Assembly: GCA_008330645.1 (NCBI GenBank)
Contig: VLTN01000046.1
Coordinates: forward strand, 1-64,000
Direction: 5' to 3'
DNA length: 64,000 bases
Source: Cafeteria roenbergensis
Taxonomy: Eukaryota; Sar; Bigyra; Bicosoecida; Cafeteriaceae
The notes under the pieces are model-generated. The model was not told where the DNA came from. It made no database searches and saw only the letters and a program-made list of their open reading frames with translations. Positions 19,749-31,400 of the stretch are shown piece after piece (position 1 is the first letter of the stretch; each line of letters begins with the position of its first letter). A program made the translations under genes and the position numbers.

Positions 19749-20371
19749 GCCGCCGCCGCCGCGCGCCCGTTGGCGGAGCTGGCGGCGGCGCGCGCGGCTC
19801 GCGGGGCGGCTTCGCGCGCCCCGAGTCGCCCGCCTCAGAGTTGCTGCAGCAGACCCCGCCTCCCCACGCGCGGAGGCTGCTGGCCCAGATAGTTGCGTAG
19901 GGTGGTCTCGCGCCTCCTCCCCTGCTTTGCGTGATCGTGTTCACCAACACCCGGGTTTCCGGGATTTTGCGTTCCAATCGGCGATGCCGCCGCAGGCCCC
20001 ACCCCGCAAGCCCTGCTTGTCCAGGGCGGGGTGGGAGGCTTTCATGTAGTGCGCACGCACACGCACACGCACACGCACTCGCTCGCTCACACACTGCGGG
20101 CCAACGGTGGTCAGGCCCTGTGGCAGAGGCACGAGCAGGTGGCCAGCGACGTGCCGCGCGAATGTGTGATGCGCTGCAAAGACTATTCGTGGCTGTGGGC
20201 CTGGCTACGCAGTTGGTGTGGAGGGGCCAGCACGGTGCGGGGGCGAGCGCTCGGGCATTCAGGCGAAATTGGGCAACACGGGACCCGACGCCGACGCAAA
20301 CGGGCCTCGGGGACGGCTGCAGCGCCGCCCGCCGCGCCACGTGGCCGCTGATGCAAGCAGCCAACGAACAA
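19749..20371. other. Convergent intergenic region
   Basis: 623 bp between the FERM-IQ stop and the WDR3 stop. It contains a CA-rich imperfect repeat and the two 3' UTRs. No further coding frame is convincing. Confidence 0.55.
20052..20095. repeat. Imperfect CACACG/CACACA repeat
   Basis: Alternating ACGC/ACAC units run about 44 bases. On the minus strand this is a GT-rich tract about 280 bp beyond the WDR3 stop. Confidence 0.85.
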
Positions 20372-23300
20372 TCAGAAGAGCTTCACGTCGCGGAAGCGTC
20401 CGAAGCGCACGCCCTTGGCAGGCGCAGCCTGCTCGTCGTCGCCATTGTCGGCGTCCCCGGCGAGGAAGCCTGCCTGGCCGTCTCCCGAGGCCGAGGCCGC
20501 GGCGCGGTCGAGGAAGCGAAGTCCTGCCCTCGTGTACCCGAAGATGTCACGGAGCTCGCCGACGCGCGCCCGGATGGAGGCGCGGATGGCGCCGAGCTCC
20601 GCCCGGGAGGAGGGGGAGGCCACGAGCTGCGTGTAGTGGAGGCGGACGGTGAAGAGGATGTAGCGCGAGCAGAGCTCCACGTCGACGCCGCGGCGGACGT
20701 GGCGGTGGAGGCAGCGGACGAGCTCGAGGGCCGCGTTGAAGGGAAGCAGAAGGATCGCCTGCTCGCGGTCCGCGGGCGGCACGGCGCGGAGGGCATCGAG
20801 CACCATCTCCGCCGGAGTGCGCTTGAGGAGCTCGAGCTTGGGGGCCGGAGGCGGAACCAGCGGCCGCACCGCTTCGCCTGTGCTGCGCATGGCCGCGCGC
20901 TCTTCCAGGGTGCCGGCCGCGGTGTCGCGAACCGCCGACTCCAGGTCCCGCTCGTACTCCGTCCAGGCCTCTCGCGCCTCCACAGCGAGGGAAATGGCGC
21001 CCAGGAGGCGGTCCGCAGCGCTGACCGAGGCGGCAGAGCCGCCGCCGACGGCAGTGGACTCGGGAGCGGCGCCGATGCTGGGCGCGCCGTCCTGGCTGGG
21101 GGCCTCGGGCACCGCCTCCCCGAAGGGGTCCGAGTTGTTTGCGCGGCCGGCAATCTCAGCGTCCATTGCCGCGCCCGCGCGGGCCTCGCGCTCCTCTTCG
21201 AGGAACACCTGCTCGTCGGAGCGCTGCCACACGCGCACGGAGCGGTCGGCGCCCGCAGAGGCCATCATCAGGCCCTTGGGCGCCACGGCCACGCCCCAGA
21301 CGGCGCCAGTGTGGCCCGTGCACTCGTGGATCTGGACGAAGCGGTCGCCGTCCCAGTGGCGCACGCGGCCGTCCTTGCCGGCCGTGAAGAAGAGGTGGGT
21401 CTTGCCGATGAAGCGCACGCTGGTCACGGCGTCGTCGTGCGCGAACAGCGAGCGGTGGCAGTCGCCAAAGTCGAGGCCCCACAGCTTGACGTTCTTGTCG
21501 GCCGAGGCGGTGGCGATGAGGGTCGAGTCGGCGCTGATGTCCATCGACGTCACCGGCAGGCGGTGCCCGTAGAGGGAGATGAAGAACTTGAGCGTGTCCT
21601 CGAAGAACACCTTCACCGTGGAGTCGAGCAGCGACACCGCGAGCAGCCGGCGGGAGGCGTCCGCCTCGCCGTGGTGGCTGTACCTCACGGCGAGCACCTC
21701 GTCCGGCATGCGGAGCGTGCGGGCGTGCACCAGTGAGGGCCTCGCGGCGCCCGCAGCCACGGCAGCGGAGCCCGCAGTCGCGGTGTCGATCTCCCAGAGC
21801 TTGACGGCCTTGTCAGCCGAGCCCGTGGCAACGCCCCTCCCGTCAGCGCGAACGTCGAGCGCATACACGGCGCCCTCGTGCGCGTCCTGGTGGTCCTCAA
21901 TCATGTCGCCGCTGGCCAGGTCGAACACCTGCACCGCCCCCTCCTTCGTGCCCACCACAGCGTGCTGGCCACCGGGCAAGAACTCCACGCAAAGCGCGAA
22001 GCCGCACTCCATGGTCCGGAGCGACGCCCCCGTGACGCCGTTCCAGAGCTTCAGCTGGCCTTCGCCGGCGGTGAGCACCAGCGCGCCGTCTGGGCCCATT
22101 GCCACGGCGCGCACGTCCTTGCGATGGCCGCTGGCGGAGATGGCGCCGAGGCGGCGGGAGCCTGCGACGGACGTGCCGTCGGGGAGCGCGGTGCGGCGCG
22201 CCTCGGCGTCGTCCACGCAGTGGAGCTCCAGCTGGTTGTCACCCGTGCACACGAGCACGGCGGGGGGCAGCGCCCCGTCAGCGGTGGCAGTGGCGCTGCG
22301 CGCTCCGGGCACTGCGTCGGGCGGCAGCAGCACCGCGGAGCGCACCTTGTTGGGGCAGCGCACCACCGCGAAGAGGCCCCACTCGTCGCCCGCGATGGGC
22401 CGGGCGGACTCCTCCCCTGCAAGGTCGGTCCCTTCGCCAGCCTCCTCGTCGTCCTCGTCGTCGTCGTCGCTTCCGCTGCCGGCAGCGTCAGCGCGGCGCT
22501 TGTCGAACTCCGAGGTGCCGATGCTTGCCGCGGCGCGCTTGCCCCGCTTCGCGTTGCGCTCGTCCGCCACATCCCCGTCCGCCATGGCCGCCTCTCGCTC
22601 CCGCTCCGCACGCCTCGCCCGCTCACGGGCGCGCCTGCGCCGCCGCTGCACCCGCCGCTTCACCTCAGCCCAAGGCCTGGCTTGGTAGAGCTCCAGCGTC
22701 TTGCCCCGGCCGTACACGGCGGCCCAACGGCCGTCCTTGGACGCGACGATGCCCTGGCACCGCCCGGAGTCGAGCCGCGCCACGGAGCCCATGGCGTCCA
22801 CGAAGGGGGGCTGCACAGCCCGCGCGGCCATGGCGGCCACGCCAGCGTCGCCGGCTGCGGCAGCGGCTTCGCGCTCAGCGATGGCCGCCGCTGCGGCCTC
22901 CGCTGCGGAGCGGCGACGCACTGCGAAGGTGCGGAGCATCGCGTCCGCGCTGCCGGACAGGAGGCGCAGACCTGACGTGGCGACGTCGAGCGCCTCGGCG
23001 GAGGAAGCCGAGCCGGAGGCCTCGTCCTCCTCTCCAGCCACGGGACGGGGGCGCTTCCCAGGGCGGCCTGGCGCCGCGGAGGCCCCCGCAGCTACCGAGG
23101 AGGCTGCCTGCGCACCCCCCACCCCTGCGCCGAGCAAGCCTTCCCCAGCCGGGGCTGCCCCGATGGCGGGGGCGCCGGCGAGCGCCCACACCTCTGAGCG
23201 GTGGCCAACCATGGTCTGGACGCACGTCTGCTCCGCCAGGTCCCACACCTTGAGAAGCGTGTCCTTGGACGCGGAGACGAGGAGGGGCCTCCCCGCGAAG

Positions 23301-24067
23301 CCAGCTGAGCCTGCAGAGCTTGCGCCGGCGGCCGCGTCCCGCAGGTACGCCGGGTCGACCAGCACAAGGGCGGTCACTTCGTCCTTGTGGCCGCGAAGGC
23401 GGCACACGCCCGCCTGTGCCGTGAGGTCCCAGACCACGATGGTGGTGTCCTGCGAGCCGGACACCAGAGTGTCGCCTTCCGCATCGAACACAAGCGCAGA
23501 CACGCCGCGCTTGTGGCCCTGCAAGCGCGTGATCAGCGCCTTGCGGGACACCGACCACAGGCGAATGCTCCCGTCGGCGTAGCTGCGGGGAGGGTTGCGC
23601 ACAGTGCATACGACCGGACAGAGCTTGCTCGCCCTTGCCCAGGCAGCATCAGCATTGGCATCAGCAGCAGCAGCATCAGCAGCAGCAGCAGCATCGTCAG
23701 CAGCAGCGCGGAGCCACGGACCCCGAACACCAGCGGCGCACGCTGCACCACCGCAACGCGATGCGCTGATCGGGCCCGGGCGCCTGAGAGTGCGCCGCAT
23801 CGCAAAATGAGGCGGCCGGTGCGCTCACCCTGCCGCGACGGTGTCGTCGTCGTTGCCCATGCAAACGTAGGTGACGGCTGCCTCGCATCGCTCCTCTGCG
23901 AGCGAAGCGTGCAGCAGCCCCCTTCGAACGTTCCACACCTGTACGCGCTCGAGCGTGCCGCTGGCGGCGAAGCGGCCAGCAGAGTCCGCGGCAATGTTGC
24001 ACGACGGCGACGCGATGAGCCCCAGGACGTGCTCCTGCTTGTAGCGCAGGTACGTTTTAGTCGACAT
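20372..24067 (-). CDS. WDR3: U3 snoRNP / SSU processome WD40 protein UTP12 (WDR3, DIP2)
   Basis: Exons 23829-24067 and 20372-23582 join in phase (GTGAGC donor, CCCGCAG acceptor) into 1149 residues. UTP12 is a scaffold of the UTP-B complex, which assembles on pre-rRNA in the nucleolus for 18S processing. The N terminus M-S-T-K-T-Y-L-R-Y-K-Q fits the WDR3 start. The join rebuilds the repeat A-A-G-Y-A-D-G-S-I-R-L-W. WD40 repeats form two propellers, with a diagnostic stretch H-L-F-F-T-A-G-K-D-G-R-V-R-H-W-D in the second. The C-terminal Utp12 domain ends with E-L-R-D-I-F-G-Y-T-R-A-G-L-R-F-L. Ala- and acid-rich insertions lie between blades. It is about 200 residues longer than human WDR3. A CAG/CAT repeat lies in the intron. 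Confidence 0.93.
23644..23706. repeat. CAGCAT/CAGCAG microsatellite in WDR3 intron
   Basis: Imperfect CAG/CAT triplets over about 63 bp, wholly inside the single WDR3 intron, so not translated. Confidence 0.85.
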
Positions 24068-24451
24068 GCCAACCCCCGCTCGCTGCTCCCGCCGCTCGCT
24101 TGGCGGTCCTCGCGGTGGATGCAGGCGCCGCCGCCCTTTCCTCGCCGGCGCTCTGCCGGGCTGGCCGGCTGCTGGCCAAGGCCCAGTGACGTGGAGCAGT
24201 CCGTCGTCCTGTCGCCCGCCCCGGAGAGGCCCTGAAGGCCGCTTGCCGCTGCGCCTCCGTATTGGAGCCCCCTTCCGAGCGGCACACGGCGCGCCGGTGG
24301 CCTGGCGGGCCCGTCGCGGAAAGCGCCACGAGCGGCGTCAGCAGAGCTGCGGAACAGCGACGCCCTCGACGCCGGGCTGCGGCCCCTGCGCACGCGCTCC
24401 CCATCGCGCCGGAGACCTCAACCCCCCTCCCCCTCCTACTCGCCCTGAGGC
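24068..24451. promoter_or_regulatory. Divergent intergenic region between WDR3 and ferredoxin
   Basis: 384 bp separate the two start codons. By position it is a bidirectional promoter. No specific motif was recognised. Confidence 0.4.
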
Positions 24452-25076
24452 ATGGCTATGTCTCTCATTTTGCGCCGAGTTGCACGCCGGGCTGCTGGCC
24501 TTGCCCCGCGGGCGGGGGCCGTGGCGCCGAGCCTCGCTCCGGGCGCTGCTGGCGCTCCCATCCGCTGGCACGGCGGCGCCGGGACCTTTGACGCTGGCGC
24601 CGAGGACGTCCGCGTTGTGTTCGTGGCAGGCGACGGCACGGAGACTGAGGTGGTCGCCAAGGCGGGCCAGGACCTGCTCGACATTGCACACAGGAACGAC
24701 ATCGACATGGAGGGCGCATGCGAGGGCTCCATTGCGTGCAGCACCTGCCACGTCATTCTCGACGACGACGTTTTTGACCAGCTCGAGGAAGCCACTGAGG
24801 AAGAGGTGAGGCTCGTGTGCTTGCGCCGCCCGGGCCGGAGATGGCATGAATGGGGGGGTTCCTCGCTGCGCCACTCGAGCCAGCTGCGCGCCGAGCCTGC
24901 TCTCCCCCACACCCGCGTTGCAGGACGACATGCTTGACATGGCGCCAGGGCTAACTGATACCTCCCGCCTTGGCTGCCAGGTCGTTGTGACGTCGGACTT
25001 GGACGGAATCCGCGTTCAGCTGCCTAAGCAGACCCGCAACTTCTACGTAGACGGCCACAAGCCCACCCCGCACTGA
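24452..25076 (+). CDS. Mitochondrial [2Fe-2S] ferredoxin (adrenodoxin/Yah1 type)
   Basis: Exons 24452-24805 and 24924-25076, joined at GAG/GTGAGG and TTGCAG/GAC in phase 0, give 168 residues. The first 40 are Arg/Ala-rich without acidic residues, as in mitochondrial targeting peptides. The mature part has Cys90, Cys96, Cys99 ([10 protein letters not shown]) and Cys136 (R-L-G-C-Q-V). The gap of 37 between the third and fourth Cys equals adrenodoxin's. Such ferredoxins pass electrons from NADPH-ferredoxin reductase to the iron-sulfur cluster assembly machinery and, in some lineages, to heme A or steroid enzymes. The acidic helix [10 protein letters not shown] is the usual partner-binding surface. 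FDX1- versus FDX2-type cannot be settled by eye. Confidence 0.93.
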
Positions 25077-25460
25077 TGCAAGCCACGGCGGCGCGCGAGG
25101 CGTCTGTGGAGAGCTGGTTAAGGGGCGCTCGCGTGGCCATGTGTGCGTGCGTAGGCGTGCGTGTGTGTGTGTCTGTGTGTGAGTGAGAGCGTGCGCTGCC
25201 CTCAACGTGCAGGCCCTCGCTCGACGAGCGGGGAGGCCCAGACGCCCTCGGGCGCTAGGCTGGGCGGCGCTCCCCGCAAAAGGCCCGTGGCAGCCTTGCA
25301 CAAAGTCGGCTTCTCGCTCCAGAGACTTCACTGTTCCAGATTGCGCACGCAGAGTCGCTTCGGCACGCATGGCACTCCCCCCCCACCAGGCCCAAGCCGA
25401 TGCCCGGCTCTCCTAGCTTGTCTGTGGGGGCGGCAGGGGCCGCACCGCGGGTGCTGGGGA
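25077..25460. other. Convergent intergenic region with GT run
   Basis: 384 bp between ferredoxin and PPR stops. A GT/GC-rich tract at 25141-25185 begins 65 bp after the ferredoxin stop and reads GT in its sense strand. No other feature was seen. Confidence 0.6.
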
Positions 25461-28400
25461 TCACATGCTCACGCGCTGCTTCGCCTTTTCATCGTAGGTC
25501 CGGGCAAACTCGCGAGCCTTGCGGGCGCGCTTGGACCGGTCAAAGCGGTGCTTTAGGTTGCGCTGGCTGTACTGCCACGCGATGGGGTGCTGCGGGACGT
25601 CCCGGTGCCACACGCCGAGGTCCCTGAGCCGCATTCGGGCCAGGTGCGCCCAGTGCTCCGGGCACTCGAGGCCTCGCGCCTTCATCTCCTTGATGGCTCC
25701 GACCGAGTCTGCCAGGCGCCACTCGCGGGCGTAGCCGTGGACGAGCGGCCCCCACGACTCTGTGGAGGGCTCGATGCCGGCCTGCAGCATCATGCCCACC
25801 ACCTCCTCGGCGAGGTCCATGCGGCGCTGGTGGGCGTGCATGCGCACGAGGGGGCGCAGGGTACGCTCGTCGGGCGAGACGCCCCAGCGGGGGAACTCCT
25901 TCTCGATGAACCGGTAGGCCTTGGCGGCCTTCCCGGCGTTGCAGTACATGTTCACCATGGTGTTGAGGGTGATGCGGGAGGGCACGCCGGCCGCGCCGTC
26001 CTCCTCGCCGGGGCCGCGGGCCGCCGGCCCGTCCCAGGCCCCCGAGCCTGGGGCCTGCCTGTGAGAGTAGAGCCGCCCGTAGACCTTCTCGGCCTCCTCG
26101 ACGAGAGACGCGCGGGCCTCCAGCGGGTCCTTTGGCAGCTCGCGCGGGTACCACTCCAGCCCGCCGAGCACCCGCTGCGAGAGCCGTTGGAGCGCGAGGA
26201 GGCGGGCCTCCCCGGGGCGGCCCGGCGCCACCATGCGGGCCAGGGCGTCGCGCGCGCGCTTCACGCGGCGGCCGTGCCTGGAGAGGATGCCGGCCGCCTC
26301 TCCCACGCGGAGCATGCGCGCCACAGTGTCCGAGGAGGCGAAGGCTGCGCCCTCCACCGTGAGCGCGTCCTCGTCCCCCCCAACCATGCGCACCAGCGCC
26401 CTCGCCTGCTCGTGCGCGGCCTCCGCGTCGGTCAGGGCCTCCACGTCGGACGCAGCGTCGGCCCCAGCGGGAAGCGCACCGTGGCCGTGGGCGGCCAGCA
26501 CGACGCTGGTCGAGGGTCCGCCCTGCCCGCTGGTGAGCAGGGGAGCCCCGGGCCCAGCGGCAACGGCCGCCTGGCGCACGGCGTTGCCGTGGAAGCCGCC
26601 GCTCGCGACCGGGCTCCGGGGCTCCGCAGACGGAAGCCTCTCTCCCCGGAGGACCGCCTCGGCGCGAGACGGGTCGGTTTCCCCGGTGGCCGCGTACAGC
26701 AGGAGCCGCTCCCTGGCGCGCTCCTGCGCCGCTGCAGCCGTCTCTGCGGGCTTGGCGGAGGCCAAGGCGGAGCTGACAGCAACGGCCGCCTCCGGGCTGG
26801 CCGCTGCCGCCGCAAGGTCCCTGGCAGACACGCCGGGCCGACGGCGAACCGCCGCCCCTGCAGCCGACGCCACGTCCACCTCCTCAAAGAGCTCCGTGGC
26901 CCACTCACCAGTGACCCTGTCCTTGTACAGGTGGCTCGCGTCCACCGACCCGCGCTGCAGCGCCCTCACGGCCAGCAGCACCTCCGCCAGCGTGGGCTCG
27001 GTCTGCTCCTCGGCCCGCTTCCTCCGCTGCTGGAGCGACTCTGTGGCCGCCACCAGGGCCCGCTCGACGGGTCCCAGGCCCTGCCCGATTCCCCTCGCCT
27101 CGGCCTTGGCAAGCGCCTTGTCGCCCAGCGAGACGAGCTCCTCCCTGTAGGCCTCGAACGCCTCGTCGGCCTTGTTCCTTCGCACCTCGTCCTTGGCAAC
27201 CGACTCGCGGCCAATGACTGCGTGCAGAGCCGCGATCTCGTCGTCGTCAAGCCGCACTGCGCCTCGCTCTGCGTCGAGCAGCAGCTGCTCGGCCTTGGCA
27301 ATCACCTCGCGACTGCGGTCGTCGTCACGGCCCGCAGAGCGCTGCGGCTGGCCGTCAAACGCGCTCCACAGGTCCTGGTCCAGGTCCACCGAGTCGTCTC
27401 CCGAGCTGCTCCCCTGCACGCCCAGGCCGTCAGAGCCCCAGTCCTTGATCTCGTCCCCGGCCCCTGCCCCGGCCCCGGCCTCCGCCTCCGCCTCGGGGCC
27501 GCTCAGGTCGTCCATGTCACTCGGCACGGCCCCTTGGGCGAAGCGGCGCCCCTGCGGGCTCGAGGCCCACTCCTGGCCGGCCAGGTCCGAGCCGGACCCT
27601 GCGCCATCGGTGCTGAGGGCGTCGGAGAATGCCCCCGCGCCGTCCACCACAGCCCACTCCGGGGTCTCTGCGGCGACCCGCTCCTCCTTCCGGCGCCAGC
27701 GGGCCTCGGCCTCCTCGTCCGTGAAGCCGGGGTGGGAGCCCACGTCGCCCGCGAGCAGTCGCTCCTCGATGTCCTCCTGCCCCAGCATGCGCAGCTGCTC
27801 CTCCTCGTCCAGATCCTGCATGGACTTGGGGGCGGGGTTGGGAGTCAGGGTGGTCGCCAGCGTGGTGGTGGTCTTGGCCCGACTGGCCGCCGACGCGCGG
27901 GCCCGGAGCCTGTCTGCGAGGGACTTTCCGCCGGCTTCGCCACGGCTGCGCGGGCCGGAGAGCGCCTCCACCGCCGCCTGCACCACCTCCTCCCGCGCCC
28001 CGTCCACAACGCTGAGGGCCGCGTCGTCGGCCATGCCCGCCAAGGCATCCCTGGGAGTCATGTGCGCGGGCATGCCGCGAGGGCGCGCGGGCTTGGTCGC
28101 CCCAGCAGCCGACGGCCCGGACGCGCCATCAGAGGGCAGGGCCGGAGGCGTCGGCGCATCGTGCGGCGGCGCCGAGGCACCGCCCGGGGAGCCATCCCGA
28201 GCGGGAGACTGCGCAGAGGACGCGGACACCCCAAGGGCGGCCAGACCGTCTACGCCATGGTCAGGCACAGACGGGGCAGATCCGTCTCCGGCAGAGCCGC
28301 CTGCCGCGCGGGCGTGGATGAGGGGGTCGACGTCGTCGGCGTCACCTAGCCCAGACCCGCCCAGCAGCGCCGCCGCGGCAGACCACGAGTCGGGGGGCGC

Positions 28401-31400
28401 CCACCCGCCACCGGTCCCCTGGTCCAGGCCAGCCTCGGCCTCGACGTCCGCGATGGATCGCCTGAGCTGCGCCAGGTGGCGGAGGAGCGCCTCGCGGTCG
28501 CTGGGGATGGCCTCGGCCGCCTCGGCAGCCTGGTCGGGGTCCAGCTCCAGCATGTCCTTGATTGAGGCGCCATCGAGCCGGTTCAGCGAGCGAGGTCGGG
28601 GCAGGTGCGTGCGGCCGCGAATCGCGAGGCCGGACCGCCTGCGTCGCACCATGCCGGGCGGAGTGGGGGCCATGTGCGGGGCCACGGGCTCCCAGACGAC
28701 GCCGCGGTCGTCCACGACGTGGCAAGGGTCGTAACCCGGGTAGATACGCGCCCCCCGCAGCGGCGGGCGGGGGATGGCGGCTGCGTTGGAGTGATAGTCG
28801 CTGTCGTACTCGTCGCTGTCGTACTCGTCGTCCTCGACGGGGAGCCCCTCGCCGGCGTCCTCGTCCCGGGCAGAGTCGTTCCCATCTGCGTGGGCAGCCG
28901 CCGCCGCTGCTGCTGTTGCCGCTGCGTCGCCGGCGTCATCGGCGCGCGGCTCGGAGGCGCCATCGCCAACCTCCTCGCCGCCTCCAGCCTTGGCCGCTGC
29001 CGCGGCCATGGCTGCGTTGGTGCGCGGCGCGGAGACCAGCTGGCGCCTGCGCCCACGCCGGGCAGGCTGCGCCCCCGCCTGCGCCCCCGCCTGCGCCCCC
29101 GCCTGCGCCGCTGCGTCCTGCTTGGTGGCCTGGGCAGCGGCGGCAGCCCGCTGCTGGTGCGGGCGTGGCCGCGCGCTGGGAGTGATGGACCCCGCTGCAG
29201 CTGCGGCCGGCGCTGCACCCTCGCCAAGCGGCGCCAGCGCGCGGGTCGGGCCGCTCGCGACCCCTCCAGACATGGCCAGGAGCCTCGCTGCCTCCTTCTC
29301 GTCAGCCATGATCATGTCGACCACCCTGTCGACCGCCCTCTTGCCCCCCGGCGCCGCGGGCGCCGTGCGGCGGCGAGAGAGGGACAGCGGGGAGGGCGCC
29401 GCGCCCGTGTCTTCCCGCATTGCCTTGTCGAAGAGGGTCTCGTTCGCGGCCTGCACTGCCGACGGGGAGATCTGGCGGGGCGCCAGAGGGCTGCCGGGCT
29501 TGCGCCCGTGGTCGTCACCGGCCAGCTTGGCCAAGTGCAGCGCCAGGATATCGCGGTCGGCCCGGTGGAGGGCCGTGAAGGCCGCCCGTCGGGCCTCGGG
29601 GTCCTTTGCGGCCTCCCTGGCGAGACGGTCCTGCTCGCGGGCCCGCTCGAGGACCGTCTGCTCCCGCTCCGCTCCGGCCTCGCCGCCGCCGGCCGCCTTG
29701 CCCTGCTTGGCCTCGCGAGCCTTCTGCTTCTGGAAGGCCAGTGCGACCGACTCGGGGATGCGAGGGGCCGGCGCGTCTTCGTCGAAGAGCGAGTCCAGGT
29801 TCGCCTCGCGCAGCTGCTCCGCGCCGGCGCGCAGGCCGGTGGCGAGGGCCAGGTCCTGAAGCTCGGGGTTTCCGTCGCTCAGCAGCTCCCCGTCTGGCGT
29901 GATGCGGCGCGGGGACATGCCGCGGGCGGCGCCGTCGAAGCGGCGGGCGATGGCCCGGCGAAGGCCCCGCGGAAGGAGGTGAGAGACGGCTTCGTCCATC
30001 AGCGGCACCACGGAGTCTTGCACTGCCGCGGCCTGGAACGCGGCGGCAAGGCTCTCCTGGTCGCGGGCGCTCATCGTGGCGGTGTGGCTGCGCAGCTCCT
30101 CCGCCAGGGAGGGCCTCGGGACGGGGGCATCGTCCCCGCGCTCCATGGCGTCGGCGTAGCGCTCCAGGTCGGACGCGGTTTCGTCGCCGCGCGCAAAGAG
30201 GGGGGTCATGACCCCGTCGGAGGCGAGCGGGTCGTCGTAGGCTCCGGCGTCCGAGCCGTAGTCTCGGCCCATGCCGTCCGCGAGGGCGCCCGATGCGGTC
30301 TGGGGCCCGCCCGCCGAGCGACGCGGGGTCGCTCCGAACATCTTGGCGTTTCCGTTGAGGCCAAACACGTCCTGCTGCGACGGCATCACGGACAGGAGGG
30401 CAGCGGCGATGCGCTGCCCCTCACCCGCCTCGTAGGCTGACAGGATGGTCTCCTCGTCGACGTCCGACGCGAGGGCCTGCAGGTCGATCTCAGGGTCCAG
30501 CTCGCTGTCCGCCCCCTCTGCAAAGTCGCGGAGAGAGCGCTTGCCGATGCGGAAGCGGTCAAGCAGCGACGAGTCGTCGGGCGTGATCTGGCCCTGGTGG
30601 ATCGCCAGCGTCTTGGACACAGCCGAGGCGAAGCGGAATGCCGTCACCCCGCCCGACGCGCCAAACGGCTTGTCCAGGTCGATGCCCGTCTCCCGGCGGA
30701 GCAGCTCGCGGAGGGAGGCCTTCCGTGCCGCCTGCTCGTCTGCGGGAGCACCGCTTGGCGTCGAAGGGGCAGAGGCAGGAGCAGCAGCAGGAGCAGTAGC
30801 AGCAGCAGCAGCAGCCGCCGCTGCTGCCTGGGGGGGGTCGTCCCTCCGCGGCGCGTCGGCGCGGCGAAGCTCCGGAGGGTCTGTGCGTCCCTCGCCCTCG
30901 CCCTCGCTTGCTGCCGCGGGGGCCCCGCTCCCCGCCGGAAGCGCCGCTTCCGAGGCGGGCCCGGGCAGCGCGCCCTTGCCAGCCGCCGTCCACACGTCGG
31001 TGCGCTGCGCGCGGGCCACCTCGTCAAGCTTGTCGAGGAAGGCCTGCGGCGCCCGGGCGAGAACCTGCGCGGCGGCCGCGTCGACGTCCTCCCTCCAGTT
31101 GATGCCCTGCGCAAGCAGCGCTGCGCGCGCGGCGGTCTGGAAACGGCGAAGGATCCGCTCCTCCGGGTGGCCCGGGGGCACGGGGGACGTCGCCATTGCC
31201 CGGAGGCTCAGCTCGTCCGACGCAGACAGCGAGGGGGCGGCAGCCTCGTCGCCCGCGGGCTCCGCCCTCGCCCTGTCGGCCTCCGCCATGGCCCTCTCCG
31301 CCTCCTCGAGCTGGGCCTTGAGGCCGTCAATGCCGGCCTCGCGCACCCGCTGGGCGGCCCGCTGCCCGGCCCGCTTGGCCGCGGTTTCCATGCCCATTGG

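Noticed and set aside
19931-21736. A 601-residue plus-strand frame antisense to WDR3
   Set aside because: It mirrors the codon structure of a clearly conserved gene on the other strand and shows no domain of its own.
25587-28349. Long plus-strand frames (also 30597-32561 and 32586-35114) antisense to the PPR gene
   Set aside because: They are shadows of the 9 kb minus-strand frame; composition matches antisense of Ala/Glu/Arg codons and no family is recognisable.
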